Assembly (NCBI RefSeq): GCF_000377785.1
Contig: NZ_KB898731.1
Span: 105,803-169,802 of the forward strand
Length of the DNA stretch: 64,000 nt
Direction: 5' to 3'
DNA from: Thioalkalivibrio sp. ALJ24
Lineage (GTDB): Bacteria; Pseudomonadota; Gammaproteobacteria; Ectothiorhodospirales; Ectothiorhodospiraceae
Both the position numbers and the translations under genes were made by a program. This document shows, one piece after another, positions 36,589-49,611 of the stretch (position 1 is its first letter; each line of letters opens with the position of its first letter). The notes beneath the pieces were generated by a model, which had not been told where the DNA came from, did no database searches, and was given only the letters and a program-made list of their open reading frames with translations.

Positions 36589-36620
36589 TCCGAACCGCTT
36601 CAACAACGCAAGGAGTCAAC

Positions 36621-37553
36621 ATGTCCGCTCTGATCTGTGGGTCCATGGCCTACGACACCATCATGGTGTTCCCCGACCGCTTCAAGAACCACATCCTCCC
36701 GGACAAGGTGCACATGCTGAATGTGTCCTTCCTGGTCCCGGACATGCGTCGCGAGTTCGGCGGCTGCGCCGGCAACATCGCCTACAACATGAAGCTGCTG
36801 GGCGCGGACCCGACCGTGATGGCCACCGTGGGCGGCGATTTCGCGCCGTATGCCGACTGGATGGACAAGCACGGCATCTCGCGCAAGTTCGTCAAGGAGT
36901 TGAAGGACACCTATACCGGTCAGGCCTTCATCACCACCGACCAGGACGACAACCAGATCACCGCCTTCCATCCGGGCGCCATGGGCTTCTCGCACCAGCA
37001 GAAGGTCACCGACGCCGACGGCATCAAGGTCGGCATCGTCTCCCCGGACGGCCGTGACGGCATGATCGAGCACGCGCAGCAGTTCAGTGATGCCGGCATC
37101 CCGTTCATGTTCGACCCGGGCCAGGGTCTGCCGATGTTCGACGGCGACGACCTGAAGCGCTTCATGGAGAACGCCACCTACGCCGCGTTCAACGACTACG
37201 AAGCGCAGCTGACCGCCGATCGCACCGGCATGAGCATGGAGCAGCTGGCGGAGATGGTCGACGCGATGATCGTCACCCGTGGCGGCGACGGCTCCGACAT
37301 CTACACCGGCGGCAAGAAGATCACCATCCCGTCGGTCGAGCCGGCCGCGATCAAGGATCCGACCGGTTGCGGCGATGCCTACCGTGCCGGCCTGCTGTTC
37401 GGCCTGGAGAAGGGCTATGACTGGGAGACCACCGGCCGCATCGCCTCGCTGATCGGCTCGATCAAGATCGCCCATTCCGGCACCCAGAACCACCACTTCT
37501 CGGCCGAGGAATTCGCCGACAAGTTCGAGAAGGCCTTCGGTTACCGCTACTGA
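36621..37553 (+). CDS. PfkB-family sugar/adenosine kinase
   Basis: A 310-residue PfkB-fold kinase. The N-terminal part shows GGCAGNIAYNMKLLG (the glycine-rich substrate-binding region) and the C-terminal part shows DPTGCGDAYRAGLLFG, whose aspartate is the catalytic base and whose GCGD forms the anion hole. Similar proteins from chemolithotrophs are annotated as adenosine kinase. Adenosine salvage with ATP is the best guess; another nucleoside or sugar cannot be excluded. An AAGGAG ribosome site precedes the ATG. The gene stands alone, with its own promoter candidate and a strong terminator. Confidence 0.88.
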   Translation: MSALICGSMAYDTIMVFPDRFKNHILPDKVHMLNVSFLVPDMRREFGGCAGNIAYNMKLLGADPTVMATVGGDFAPYADWMDKHGISRKFVKELKDTYTGQAFITTDQDDNQITAFHPGAMGFSHQQKVTDADGIKVGIVSPDGRDGMIEHAQQFSDAGIPFMFDPGQGLPMFDGDDLKRFMENATYAAFNDYEAQLTADRTGMSMEQLAEMVDAMIVTRGGDGSDIYTGGKKITIPSVEPAAIKDPTGCGDAYRAGLLFGLEKGYDWETTGRIASLIGSIKIAHSGTQNHHFSAEEFADKFEKAFGYRY

Positions 37554-37603
37554 GGCAGGCCTCTCCGGATCCGGCGCCGAGGGCCGGGTCCTGGCGAGCT
37601 TCC

Positions 37604-37638
37604 GGCCCGGGCTCCCCTTTGGGGACCCGGGCCTTTTT
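37604..37638 (+). terminator. Rho-independent terminator after the kinase gene
   Basis: A 13-base-pair GC-rich stem (37604-37617 with 37621-37633, one bulged C) closes a three-T loop and is followed by TTTTT at 37634-37638. It lies about 50 bases after the kinase stop. This is the clearest intrinsic terminator in the window. Confidence 0.9.
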
Positions 37639-37664
37639 CGTTCCGGGGGACGCGCGCGGATTCC

Positions 37665-37693
37665 TTCAATGAACAAATGGACTTTGCTAGTGT
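37665..37693 (+). promoter_or_regulatory. Candidate promoter of the CZB-protein gene
   Basis: TTCAAT at 37665-37670 and TAGTGT at 37688-37693 are 17 bases apart, and TG one base before the second box gives an extended -10 form. It lies just after the strong terminator of the kinase gene, so the next gene needs its own promoter, which raises the likelihood. Confidence 0.4.
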
Positions 37694-37747
37694 GGGATCG
37701 CTCGCCGGACTTTGCCGGAGATCGCGCTGATTGACGAGGACAACGAC

Positions 37748-38203
37748 ATGGAAAAGCAGGACGTCCTGGACCGTCTGCACCAGGCCAAACGCGCCCACCT
37801 CGCCTGGGTCGGCCGCGCCGAGCTGCTCACCCGGGGGGTGCCGGTCGGAAAGGATCAGATCCCGGTGCTGCATACCGACTGTCCGTTCGGGCAATGGTAT
37901 TTCGGCGATGGACAGGTCCTGCACGATTTTCCCGAGTTCGAGTCGATCGACGAGGCCCACCGCCATCTGCACGAGGCCTACGCCGAGATCTTCAAGCTGG
38001 TGACCGAGGAGGGCAACGCATCGATGTTCTCGAAACTGCTCGGCCGCGCCCGTCGCCAGCACGAACAGAACGAGCCGGTGATCCGGCGAAACATGGAATC
38101 GCTGGATGAGGCTTCACGCACGGTGGTACACCACCTCGACGCACTGGAACACCGGATCCGGCAGATGGAACCGGAGGAATTCAACCAGACGGTCCGGGCC
38201 TGA
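37748..38203 (+). CDS. Stand-alone CZB (chemoreceptor zinc-binding) domain protein
   Basis: A 151-residue cytoplasmic protein that consists mostly of a CZB domain. The expected zinc ligands are visible: His17 in HLAWV, Cys45 in DCPFGQWYFG, and His71 and His75 in HRHLHEAY. In larger proteins CZB domains sense zinc or redox state for chemoreceptors or diguanylate cyclases; zinc binding is very tight. Here no output domain is attached, only a C-terminal helical tail of about 50 residues. It may pass its signal to a separate protein, perhaps one of the two GGDEF proteins in the window, but that is speculation. Confidence 0.85.
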   Translation: MEKQDVLDRLHQAKRAHLAWVGRAELLTRGVPVGKDQIPVLHTDCPFGQWYFGDGQVLHDFPEFESIDEAHRHLHEAYAEIFKLVTEEGNASMFSKLLGRARRQHEQNEPVIRRNMESLDEASRTVVHHLDALEHRIRQMEPEEFNQTVRA

Positions 38204-38227
38204 CCTCGGGCGCGTGCCGCGCCGAAC

Positions 38228-38974
38228 TCACACGGTGGCCGGCGCGGCCCGAGCCCAAGCGGCCTTCCAGCCCTCGTAGTCCTCGACCAGCTGCTCCACG
38301 TCGGCCTCGTCGAACGGCCGCAGGCCGCTGAGGACCAGGTGCTTGCTGCCACGGGCGACCACCGCGCCGTCGGTCACCAGTTCGTAATCGAGCCGGATCT
38401 CGCCGCGCTTGCCGTTGACCGTCATCACTGCATCCCTCAGACGCGGCTCGGGTCGCGCGTCCGCGGCCGCCAGCGGTTCGGGCAGCTCGAATCCCATGCG
38501 CTCGTACATCACCAGCGGCCGTTTGGGGTTCACCATCACCTGGTGTTCGCGCATCAGCGGCACCAGCACGTGCGGGAAATTCTGCCCGGAGAACGACACG
38601 TAACTGCGGATCAGCGATTCGAGGGCCGCCGGGTCTTCGATCACCTCCCCCGAACGCTCGATCTCGACCACGCTCTTGCCGTTTTCATCGGTGATCGCGA
38701 CCTGCTCCCCGGGGTCTGCGGGAAACTGCACCGGGGCGTCGCCACCCACCATGCCGGTGAAACGGAAGTTCATCGTGGCACTGGCACCCCAGGTATCGAG
38801 GGCCAGCGCGAACAGCAGGTCCCCGGGCACGCAGAAGCGCCGCGAATCGGCATCGTGGATGGGATTGAAATCCCCGGCCACCGTCTTGGCGAACCGGCTG
38901 CCCTGCTCCGGGGTCACCACGAGCTGCCCGTCCTGATAGCGGTAGAAGTCTTGCAGAAATGAAATGCGGCTCAC
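38228..38974 (-). CDS. DUF3581 family protein (hotdog-like)
   Basis: A 248-residue soluble protein matching the DUF3581 type in length and in the opening SFLQDFYRYQDGQLVVTPEQ. The segment GDFNPIHDADSRRFCVPGDL resembles the hydratase motif of MaoC-like hotdog proteins, so the fold is probably hotdog, possibly duplicated. The function is unknown. It converges with the CZB gene after 24 bases and is followed on the same strand by recQ. Confidence 0.78.
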   Translation of the reverse strand: MSRISFLQDFYRYQDGQLVVTPEQGSRFAKTVAGDFNPIHDADSRRFCVPGDLLFALALDTWGASATMNFRFTGMVGGDAPVQFPADPGEQVAITDENGKSVVEIERSGEVIEDPAALESLIRSYVSFSGQNFPHVLVPLMREHQVMVNPKRPLVMYERMGFELPEPLAAADARPEPRLRDAVMTVNGKRGEIRLDYELVTDGAVVARGSKHLVLSGLRPFDEADVEQLVEDYEGWKAAWARAAPATV

Positions 38975-39001
38975 TCGTCTCTCCCCGGTCCTGATTGCCT
39001 G

Positions 39002-40903
<1,902 letters not shown>

Positions 40904-41006
40904 GAAGGCTGCCAGCCTGCCCCAGGCCCCGCGCCGGGCGCAAGAACAGGCAGCCGCGCGGTGCGCATAGTAGTGTGTGCGGCTGTTCCTTGCAGACGGG
41001 TTCCCC

Positions 41007-42815
41007 ATGCGCGGCTTCGGCTCTTCGGTCCACGACGCCCCCGACAACGCGGTCAACTGGCGCATCGTCCGCAGCCTGCTGCCCTATCTGTCCGAGTTCC
41101 GCGGACGGATGTTCCTGGCGCTGGGGCTGATGGCGCTGGCCAAGCTGGCCACCGTGACGGTGCCGATCGCGCTGAAATACATCGTCGAGCATTTCGAGGA
41201 GGCCGGCGCGGAGGCCCTGGTGACCGTGCCGGTAGCGCTGGTGCTGGGCTACGGCCTGCTGCGCTTTGGCGGGACCTTCTTCGGCGAACTGCGCGACGCG
41301 GTCTTCGTGCGCGTGGCCGAACGCGCGATGCGCCGCGCCTCGCTGCGGGTCTTCCAGCACCTGCACCGGCTGGAGCTGGGATTCCATCTCGCGCGCGAGA
41401 CCGGCGGCCTGGCCCGCGACATCGAACGCGGCACCAGCGGCATGAGCTTCCTGCTGCGCTTCATGGTGTTCAATATCCTGCCGACCCTGATCGAGATCCT
41501 GCTGGTGGCCGGCATCCTTCTGTTTGCCGTCGGCCCGGTGTTCATGTTCACCGTACTGGCGGCGGTAGCGGTGTACGCGGCCTTCTCCATCTGGATCACC
41601 GAATGGCGCACGCGCTTCGTGCGCGAGGCCAACCAGCGTGACAACGAATCCAACACCCGCGCGGTCGACAGTCTGCTGAACTACGAGACGGTCAAGTACT
41701 TCGGCAACGAGGAGTTCGAGGCCGGGCGCTACGACCGCGGCCTCGCCGCCTGGGAACAGGCCCGCACCAAGAACGTGCTGTCGCTGGTGCTGCTGAACTC
41801 CGGGCAGGCCCTGATCATCGCCGCGGCGATCACCGTGATGATGCTGCTGGCGGCCGCGCGGGTGGCGGACGGATCGATGTCGCTGGGCGATCTGGTGATG
41901 GTCAACGCCTACATGATCCAGCTGTTCATCCCGCTGAATTTCCTCGGCTTCGTCTATCGCGAGATCCGCCAGTCGCTGGCCAACATCGAGCGCCTGTTCG
42001 GCCTGCTGGAGAAGCCCGTGCAGGTCGAGGACCGCCCCGATGCCCCGGACCTGGAGGTCGGCGCCGGGCACGTGCGGTTCGAGCATGTGGACTTCCACTA
42101 CCAGCCGGAACGCCCGATCCTGCGCGACGTGACCATCGACCTCCCGCCGGGCCGGCGCATCGCGGTGGTCGGTCCCAGCGGGGCCGGCAAGTCCACCCTG
42201 TCACGCCTGCTGTTCCGCTTCTACGACGTGACCGGCGGGCGCATCACCATCGACGGTCAGGACCTGCGCGACGTGACCCAGGCCAGCGTGCGCCGGGCCA
42301 TCGGCATGGTTCCGCAGGACACCGTGCTGTTCAACGACACCATCCGCTACAACATCGCCTACGGCGACCCCTCCGCCAGCGACGCGGCGATCGAACGGGT
42401 GGTGCGCCTGGCCCATCTGGAGGGCTTCGTCGCACGCCTGCCCGACGGCCTCGACACGGTGGTGGGCGAACGCGGTCTGAAGGTCTCCGGCGGCGAGAAG
42501 CAACGCATCGCGATCGCCCGCATGCTGCTGAAGGATCCGCCGATCCTCGTCTTCGACGAGGCCACGTCGTCGCTGGACGCCCAGACCGAACGCGGCATCC
42601 TGCAGGCCCTGGACGAGGTCTCGCAGCGGCGCACCACGCTGGTGATCGCCCATCGGCTGTCCACCGTCCGGAACGCCGACCGCATCGTGGTCCTGGAAGA
42701 CGGGCAGGTGGTCGAGAGCGGTACCCACGATGAACTGCTGGGCCACGACGGCCATTACGCGCGCCTCTGGCGGCAGCAGGAGGCCGGGACTGAACTCACC
42801 AACGATCAATGCTAG
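41007..42815 (+). CDS. ATM1/HMT1-type ABC exporter (fused permease-ATPase)
   Basis: A 602-residue half transporter: six helices (about residues 25-330) and an ATPase domain with Walker [11 protein letters not shown], signature [19 protein letters not shown] and Walker [13 protein letters not shown]. The segment [19 protein letters not shown] is the hallmark of the ATM1/heavy-metal exporter group, which moves glutathione-linked metals or sulfur compounds. The protein acts as a homodimer in the inner membrane. ATG 41007 is preferred to an in-frame start at 40977. Confidence 0.9.
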   Translation: MRGFGSSVHDAPDNAVNWRIVRSLLPYLSEFRGRMFLALGLMALAKLATVTVPIALKYIVEHFEEAGAEALVTVPVALVLGYGLLRFGGTFFGELRDAVFVRVAERAMRRASLRVFQHLHRLELGFHLARETGGLARDIERGTSGMSFLLRFMVFNILPTLIEILLVAGILLFAVGPVFMFTVLAAVAVYAAFSIWITEWRTRFVREANQRDNESNTRAVDSLLNYETVKYFGNEEFEAGRYDRGLAAWEQARTKNVLSLVLLNSGQALIIAAAITVMMLLAAARVADGSMSLGDLVMVNAYMIQLFIPLNFLGFVYREIRQSLANIERLFGLLEKPVQVEDRPDAPDLEVGAGHVRFEHVDFHYQPERPILRDVTIDLPPGRRIAVVGPSGAGKSTLSRLLFRFYDVTGGRITIDGQDLRDVTQASVRRAIGMVPQDTVLFNDTIRYNIAYGDPSASDAAIERVVRLAHLEGFVARLPDGLDTVVGERGLKVSGGEKQRIAIARMLLKDPPILVFDEATSSLDAQTERGILQALDEVSQRRTTLVIAHRLSTVRNADRIVVLEDGQVVESGTHDELLGHDGHYARLWRQQEAGTELTNDQC

Positions 42816-42848
42816 GGTTTTTTCGGGATCCCTGAAGAATCCGGTGCG

Positions 42849-43286
42849 ATGAGAACGATGCTGCTCCTGTGCCTGCTGGCCCTGACGCCCGCGTTGGTCG
42901 CGGCCGACGACGATTCGTATCGGGCACCGGAGGCGATCCCGGACACCACGCGGGTGGATGCGGACCAGGCCTGGCGCCTGTTCCGCGACGGGGTCACGTT
43001 CGTCGATGTCCGCCTCGAGGCCGATTTCCGCGCCGCACGCATCCCCGGGGCGGTCAACCTGACCATCATGCGCGACCCCGAAGACCCGCGGAACCGCTTC
43101 ACCCGCGAATCCCTGCTCGAGGCCGCCGGTGACAGAGAGGCCCCGCTGGTGATCTACTGCAACGATTTCGACTGCTGGCGCACCGAGGCCGCCATCCAGC
43201 GCGCGCTCGAATGGGGCTTCGGCGATCTCCACTATTTCCCCGGCGGGTACCCCGAATGGAGCCGCCGGAACTACCCCTTCGAATGA
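42849..43286 (+). CDS. Secreted rhodanese-domain protein
   Basis: A 145-residue protein with a signal peptide (MLLLCLLALTPALVAAD) and a single rhodanese domain: VTFVDVRLEADFRAARIPGAVNL and the active loop VIYCNDFDCWRTEAAIQRA. Two cysteines, in YCNDFDCW, lie in and just after the loop, similar to the CXXCW-motif rhodaneses found in periplasmic sulfur or PQQ-linked metabolism. It could move sulfane sulfur in the periplasm, which would suit a sulfur oxidiser. It ends four bases before the GGDEF-EAL gene and is probably co-transcribed with it. Confidence 0.85.
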   Translation: MRTMLLLCLLALTPALVAADDDSYRAPEAIPDTTRVDADQAWRLFRDGVTFVDVRLEADFRAARIPGAVNLTIMRDPEDPRNRFTRESLLEAAGDREAPLVIYCNDFDCWRTEAAIQRALEWGFGDLHYFPGGYPEWSRRNYPFE

Positions 43287-43290
43287 GGTC

Positions 43291-45645
43291 ATGAACGGGG
43301 CGGGGGTTCGATTGATCCGGCTGCGCACGGCCATTGCGCTGGCCACCTTCGCCGGTCTCGCCCTGCTGACCGCCGCCCTGGCCACCGGGTGCCATCTGGC
43401 CCTGCAGCAGGCGGATCAGCGGCTTGATCGCTTTGCCATGGAAACCCAGGAGGCTGCCTGGCAACAGGTTCTGGAGGCCGAGCTGCAGTCCCTGCGCAGC
43501 GAGGCCACCGCGATCACCCGCAACGGTGCACTGCGCGAGGCGCTTGCTGGCGGCGAGCCGGTGGCGGCCTATGCCGACCCGCTGCACAATCGACTGACCG
43601 CCGCGGGGGTCGCGAGCGGCCTGGTGATCCATGACGCCGATGGCGAACGCCGCTTTGATTCCGTTCGCGAGAATTCCACGGACCTGTCACTGGTTCGCGC
43701 CACGCTGGAGGACGGCCGCATTCACCAGGGTCTGCACCGCACTCCGGACGGGCGCTATTACGCCGGCCTGACCATCCCGCTGTACGACCAGGGAGAGCTG
43801 GTCGGCGTGGTCGTGCCACTGCAGTCGCTGACCAGGACCGCACTCGACACGCTGGGAGCCCGGACGGATACCCGCGCGGTGCTGCTGGACACTGGAGGCC
43901 GGGTGGAATACACCGCACCCGCGGCGGACGGGCCCTACCCGGGCCCCATACTGAACCGGGCAGGGACGCGGCGCACGACCGCGGACGGGCGTCATGAACT
44001 CGCGGTACACCTGCCGCTGAGGCCGTTCGGCGGCGAGGACGTGACGGGCAATGTGGTGATCATCCGTGACATCACCGATTCGGTCACGACCCAGCGCTTC
44101 ATCAACACCGCCACGCGTGCCGCGGCCATCGTCGCCCTGCTCCTGATTGGCTGGGCACTGTACTTCTGGCTGGGACGTGCGCTGCAACCGCTGCGCGAGG
44201 CGGTGGCCACCCTGGAGGACGTGGGCCAGGGGCGATTCACCACCAGCATCCGCCGCGACTCGCGACTGCAGGAAGTCGCCTCGCTGCAGGGCGCCACCCT
44301 GGACATGGTGGAGCGGCTGCAGCGCATGCTGGAAGTCGAAGAAGACGCGCGACTCGCCTTTCTCGATCCGCTGACCGGCCTGGCCAACCGGCGGCTGCTG
44401 CATCTGCGCCTGGAGCACGCCATTCGTGCCTCCGAACAGTCCGGGCGGCACGCGGCCCTGCTGCTGATCGACCTCGACAACTTCAAGACCCTCAACGACA
44501 CCCGCGGGCATTCGGTCGGTGACCGGCTGCTGACCGTGGTCGCTCAGCGTCTGCAGGCGCAGGTCCGCCCGCAGGACACGGTGGCACGCATCGGTGGCGA
44601 CGAATTCGTGGTGCTGCTGGAAGAACTCAAGTCCGATCAGGATCAGGCGGTCACGGATTCCGGCCAGATCGCCACCAAGCTGCTGGAGCAGATCCGGGAG
44701 CCGCTGACACTGGACGGCATCCAGCACGTCATCCAGGCCAGCATCGGCGTCAGCGTGTTCCCGCAGGGCGCGGACACCGCCGAGGAACTGTTCAAGCAGG
44801 TCGATTTTGCGATGTATCAGGCCAAGCATCACGGCGGCGACACGATGCGTTTCCAAGACCCCGAGATGCAGCGCCAGCTGCAACGGCGGGCGGAACTGGA
44901 GCGTGCGCTGCGCGACGCGCTGGATGCCGGGGAACTGGTCCTTCACCTGCAGCCGCAGGTGGACACGGACGGCAACGTGATCGGTGCCGAAGGCCTGATG
45001 CGCTGGAACCCGGGCGACCCCCGGGAGGTTTCACCCGCCGAATTCATCCCCGTGGCGGAACAGAGCGGCCAGATCATCACGATCGGGCGGGTCGCCCTGC
45101 GCCAGGCCTGCGAGCACCTGGCCCGCTGGCGCCACCTCCCTGGCGCGGAAACCCTCCAGCTCGCGGTCAATCTTTCCGCCGCCCACCTGCGCGACGCCCG
45201 GCTGCTCGGCGAAGTGCGCCAGCTGCTGGATGAGACCGGCGCCCCACCGCAGCGGCTGACACTCGAGATCACCGAGAGCGTGATGGCCGAGGAATCCGAA
45301 CAGTTGATGACCAACCTGCAGGAGCTGCGGGCGCTGGGCATCGGCCTCGCACTGGACGATTTCGGCACCGGCTACTCGTCGCTCGGCTACCTCAAGCGGT
45401 TGCCGGTGACCGAACTGAAGATCGACCGCTCCTTCGTGCGCGACCTCGAACACGATCCGGGCGACGCCGGGATCGTGACCACCATCCTCGCCATTGCCCG
45501 CACCATGGAGCTGGACGTCGTGGCCGAAGGGGTCGAGACACCCGCCCAGCAGGACTTCCTCAGACAGCGCGGCTGCAGACGTTTCCAGGGCTTCCTGTTC
45601 CACCGCGCCATGCCGGCACAAGGCCTGGAAGCGCTGCTGCCCTGA
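43291..45645 (+). CDS. Membrane sensor GGDEF-EAL protein (cyclic-di-GMP turnover)
   Basis: A 784-residue protein. Two membrane helices (about residues 12-32 and 272-294) enclose a periplasmic sensor domain of Cache-like type. A HAMP-like linker, a GGDEF domain with intact GGDEF at residues 435-439, and an EAL domain follow. The EAL motif reads EGL (567-569), but the other catalytic residues are present: NLSAAHLRD, the ITESVM glutamate, LDDFGTGYSS, KIDRSFV and VAEGVET. Both activities look possible, so the protein may be a phosphodiesterase controlled by GTP or a bifunctional enzyme. The preceding rhodanese gene may share its control. Confidence 0.9.
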   Translation: MNGAGVRLIRLRTAIALATFAGLALLTAALATGCHLALQQADQRLDRFAMETQEAAWQQVLEAELQSLRSEATAITRNGALREALAGGEPVAAYADPLHNRLTAAGVASGLVIHDADGERRFDSVRENSTDLSLVRATLEDGRIHQGLHRTPDGRYYAGLTIPLYDQGELVGVVVPLQSLTRTALDTLGARTDTRAVLLDTGGRVEYTAPAADGPYPGPILNRAGTRRTTADGRHELAVHLPLRPFGGEDVTGNVVIIRDITDSVTTQRFINTATRAAAIVALLLIGWALYFWLGRALQPLREAVATLEDVGQGRFTTSIRRDSRLQEVASLQGATLDMVERLQRMLEVEEDARLAFLDPLTGLANRRLLHLRLEHAIRASEQSGRHAALLLIDLDNFKTLNDTRGHSVGDRLLTVVAQRLQAQVRPQDTVARIGGDEFVVLLEELKSDQDQAVTDSGQIATKLLEQIREPLTLDGIQHVIQASIGVSVFPQGADTAEELFKQVDFAMYQAKHHGGDTMRFQDPEMQRQLQRRAELERALRDALDAGELVLHLQPQVDTDGNVIGAEGLMRWNPGDPREVSPAEFIPVAEQSGQIITIGRVALRQACEHLARWRHLPGAETLQLAVNLSAAHLRDARLLGEVRQLLDETGAPPQRLTLEITESVMAEESEQLMTNLQELRALGIGLALDDFGTGYSSLGYLKRLPVTELKIDRSFVRDLEHDPGDAGIVTTILAIARTMELDVVAEGVETPAQQDFLRQRGCRRFQGFLFHRAMPAQGLEALLP

Positions 45646-45650
45646 CGAGC

Positions 45651-46073
45651 TCAGTCGCCGGGGTCGACGCGGCCGCGCAGGGCCTTCCTGCGCCCACGGC
45701 GGGCCTTGGCGTCCAGCCGGCGCAGTTTGGCGGCGCGCGGCGGACGCGTCGGCCGCCGCTTCTTCACCGGCTGACCGGCCTCGCGCAGCAGTTCCGCCAG
45801 GCGCTCCAGTGCATCCTCGCGGTTGGCCTCCTGCGAGCGGTACTGCTGCGCCTTGATCACGATCACGCCGTCACGGGTGATGCGCCGGTCGCGCCGACGC
45901 AGCAGGCGGTCACGGTAGACCTCGGGCAGACTGGTCGAGGCGCGGATATCGAAGCGCAGGTGGATGGCGGTGGCCACCTTGTTGACGTTCTGCCCGCCGG
46001 CACCCTGGGCGCGGATCGGCGTCAGCTCGATCTCCGCGTCGGGGATGGTCACGTTGCTGGAGATCCGGAGCAT
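45651..46073 (-). CDS. arfB: Ribosome rescue hydrolase ArfB (YaeJ)
   Basis: A 140-residue protein with the GGQ motif in [14 protein letters not shown], characteristic of peptidyl-tRNA hydrolysis, and a basic C-terminal tail ([20 protein letters not shown]) that in ArfB enters the empty mRNA channel of stalled ribosomes. The length agrees with E. coli ArfB (140). The start codon lies one base after the stop of the upstream lipoprotein gene, so they are probably co-transcribed. Confidence 0.93.
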   Translation of the reverse strand: MLRISSNVTIPDAEIELTPIRAQGAGGQNVNKVATAIHLRFDIRASTSLPEVYRDRLLRRRDRRITRDGVIVIKAQQYRSQEANREDALERLAELLREAGQPVKKRRPTRPPRAAKLRRLDAKARRGRRKALRGRVDPGD

Positions 46074-46074
46074 G

Positions 46075-46380
46075 TCAGCGGAATTCACCATCCACGATGC
46101 GACCCTCGTCGTCGAGGTCGGCGAAGAACCGGCTGTTATCCGTGCGGTACTCGTGAGTCGCGACGTCCCCCGGTAGCACCAGCGTGACATCCGGATAGAC
46201 CCGCCGAAACTCCTCGGGGGTCGGGCGGGTGTCGATGAAGCCATGGAACGGCTCCAGTTCCTCGACCGTGCCCGGCCGCGGCTCGAGGCCGTTGCCGCCG
46301 CGCTCCTCGGTCTCCAGCGAGCAGCCCCCCACGGCCAGAACCATCACGACCGCCAGTACGGCCCGGTGTCGAAATATCAT
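46075..46380 (-). CDS. Small lipoprotein of unknown function
   Basis: A 101-residue protein with a signal peptide ([18 protein letters not shown]) ending in a lipobox-like cysteine. The mature part contains [21 protein letters not shown] and [20 protein letters not shown]. The pattern recalls short lipoproteins found beside other genes in related bacteria; no function is known. It lies between prfC and arfB on the same strand. ATG 46380 is chosen because the signal peptide starts there. Confidence 0.72.
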   Translation of the reverse strand: MIFRHRAVLAVVMVLAVGGCSLETEERGGNGLEPRPGTVEELEPFHGFIDTRPTPEEFRRVYPDVTLVLPGDVATHEYRTDNSRFFADLDDEGRIVDGEFR

Positions 46381-46415
46381 CGCTGCCTCCAGCGCCGCGC
46401 CGCGATCGGCGCGGG

Positions 46416-48008
<1,593 letters not shown>

Positions 48009-48220
48009 CAGTCGGGCCCGTTCGGGAGAAAACCCGACAGTCTAGGCAATTTCTGTCAACCAGGATACCGTCTTGCGGGTCTTTTCGTCCGTCCGCGGCC
48101 TTGCCGGCGCACGCAAATCCGGCGCCATCCGGCATCCAGTTTTCCGACCATCGCCTCAAGGCAAGACCGGTTGCGGTACACCGGCCCGCGGTTGGCAGGC
48201 CCGGGTTGGGCGGGCCCGTG

Positions 48221-49006
48221 CTAGCGGGCAGCCTCGGTCTGCATCGCCGCGCGCTGATCTTCCAGGCTCTCGCGCGCGGCGGCCATCTCGGCCTCGCTCA
48301 TGCGTGCCTCCAGGCGCTCCACGTGCTCGGCATCATCGCCCAGGCGGTACCACACCCACGCCTGGACCCGGTCGCGGTTCACGCCGCGGCCGGCCATATG
48401 CAGGCGCCCCAGACCGCGCTGGGCCTGGGCGTTGCCCTGCTCGGCCGCACGTACGTACCACTCGACCGCTTCGTCCACCGAACGCTCGACACCCTGCCCG
48501 GTCTCCAGCAGATAGCCGTAATGATACTGGGCGGAGGCCAGTCCCTGATCGGCCGCACGCGCGATCCATTCAGCCGCCCCGGCGGTGTCGTCCGCGAGGG
48601 CATCGCGTCCGACCCGATACTGGGCATCGGCATCCCCCAGCTCAGCGGCACGCAGGTAGTGTTCGTCGGCCTTCTCCGGGTCCTCCGGCACGCCGCGCCC
48701 GGCCGCATGCAGGAAGCCGAGGAAATAATGCGCCCGCGCATGATCCTGTTCTGCCGCGCGCTCGAACCATTCCGCCGCGGCCGCGTCATCCTGCTCGGTC
48801 CCGCGCGCGGTGTAATGCGCCATGCCAACATCGAACTGGGCGTCGCGATCGCCACGCTCCGCATTACGCTCACGGATACCGAACCAGACCCCCAGCAGCT
48901 CCTGCTGGCGCTCGGCCTCGTCCATGACCGGCACGGAGGCCGCCGCAGGCCCGGTGGTGAATACGAGCGGCAGGGCCGCGGCGAGGAGGAGCAGAGATTT
49001 TTTCAT
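48221..49006 (-). CDS. Secreted Sel1-repeat protein
   Basis: A 261-residue protein with a signal peptide (SLLLLAAALPLVFTTGPAAA) and about five Sel1/TPR-like repeats, seen as AAEWFERAAEQDHARAHYFL, KADEHYLRAAELGDADAQYR and EAVEWYVRAAEQGNAQAQRG. Sel1 repeats form helical scaffolds that bind other proteins, often in the envelope. The partner is unknown. The last repeat is followed by a charged helix. The 212-base gap before prfC on this strand holds no other gene. Confidence 0.85.
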   Translation of the reverse strand: MKKSLLLLAAALPLVFTTGPAAASVPVMDEAERQQELLGVWFGIRERNAERGDRDAQFDVGMAHYTARGTEQDDAAAAEWFERAAEQDHARAHYFLGFLHAAGRGVPEDPEKADEHYLRAAELGDADAQYRVGRDALADDTAGAAEWIARAADQGLASAQYHYGYLLETGQGVERSVDEAVEWYVRAAEQGNAQAQRGLGRLHMAGRGVNRDRVQAWVWYRLGDDAEHVERLEARMSEAEMAAARESLEDQRAAMQTEAAR

Positions 49007-49083
49007 GACAGCCTCAGTTCAGAACCGTTCGTAATTCGCTGAGAGTAGACGGTCCCGGCTCGAAAGGCAAAACCGCTGCGCCA

Positions 49084-49563
49084 TCAGGCCCCGGCGGGCT
49101 CCTCGCACGCACGCCGCAGCACCCAGGCGTCCTCGCGACCGCTGGGCAACGGGTAATAGCGCGGCCGGGTGCCGACATGTTCGAAGCCTTCGGAAAGGTA
49201 GAGTTGCAGCGCCGCACTGTTCGACGGCCGCACCTCGAGATACAGGGCTTCGGCCTGCTCGTGACAGGCGCAGGCCAGGAGTTCGCGCAGCATGAACCGT
49301 CCCAGACCATAGCCCTGCCAGCGCGGATCCACGGTCAGGTTGAGCAGATGCGCCTCGCCGGCGGCCACCGTCAGCATCGCATGCCCAACCTGTCGGCCAT
49401 CGACCCGCAGGACCCAGCCGTCGTAGCCCACCTGGAGACAGTCCTGAAAGATCCGCGCGGTCCATGGATAGTCATAGGCCTGGCGCTCGATCACCATCAC
49501 GCGATCGAGATCGGCCGGCTGCATGCGCGACATCTCCGGTCTCGTACGCGCTTTGGCACTCAT
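49084..49563 (-). CDS. rimI: Ribosomal-protein-alanine N-acetyltransferase RimI
   Basis: A 159-residue GNAT acetyltransferase. AHLLNLTVDPRWQGYGLGRFM contains the acetyl-CoA-binding Q/RxxGxG/A motif, and EALYLEVRPSNSAALQLYLSEGFEHVG is the RimI-type C-terminal region. RimI acetylates the N-terminus of ribosomal protein S18. The GGGAGG site seven bases before ATG 49563 decides that start. Being next to a family-4 uracil-DNA glycosylase gene is common for rimI in proteobacteria. Confidence 0.9.
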   Translation of the reverse strand: MSAKARTRPEMSRMQPADLDRVMVIERQAYDYPWTARIFQDCLQVGYDGWVLRVDGRQVGHAMLTVAAGEAHLLNLTVDPRWQGYGLGRFMLRELLACACHEQAEALYLEVRPSNSAALQLYLSEGFEHVGTRPRYYPLPSGREDAWVLRRACEEPAGA

Positions 49564-49611
49564 CGCTCGTCCTCCCTCATGCCGCAGTCGACCATGCAGC
49601 CCGCCGCGGGT

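Noticed and set aside
43300..43320. A GGTTCGAT stretch resembling a tRNA T-loop
   Set aside because: There is no acceptor stem or anticodon arm around it, and it lies within the start of the GGDEF-EAL gene.
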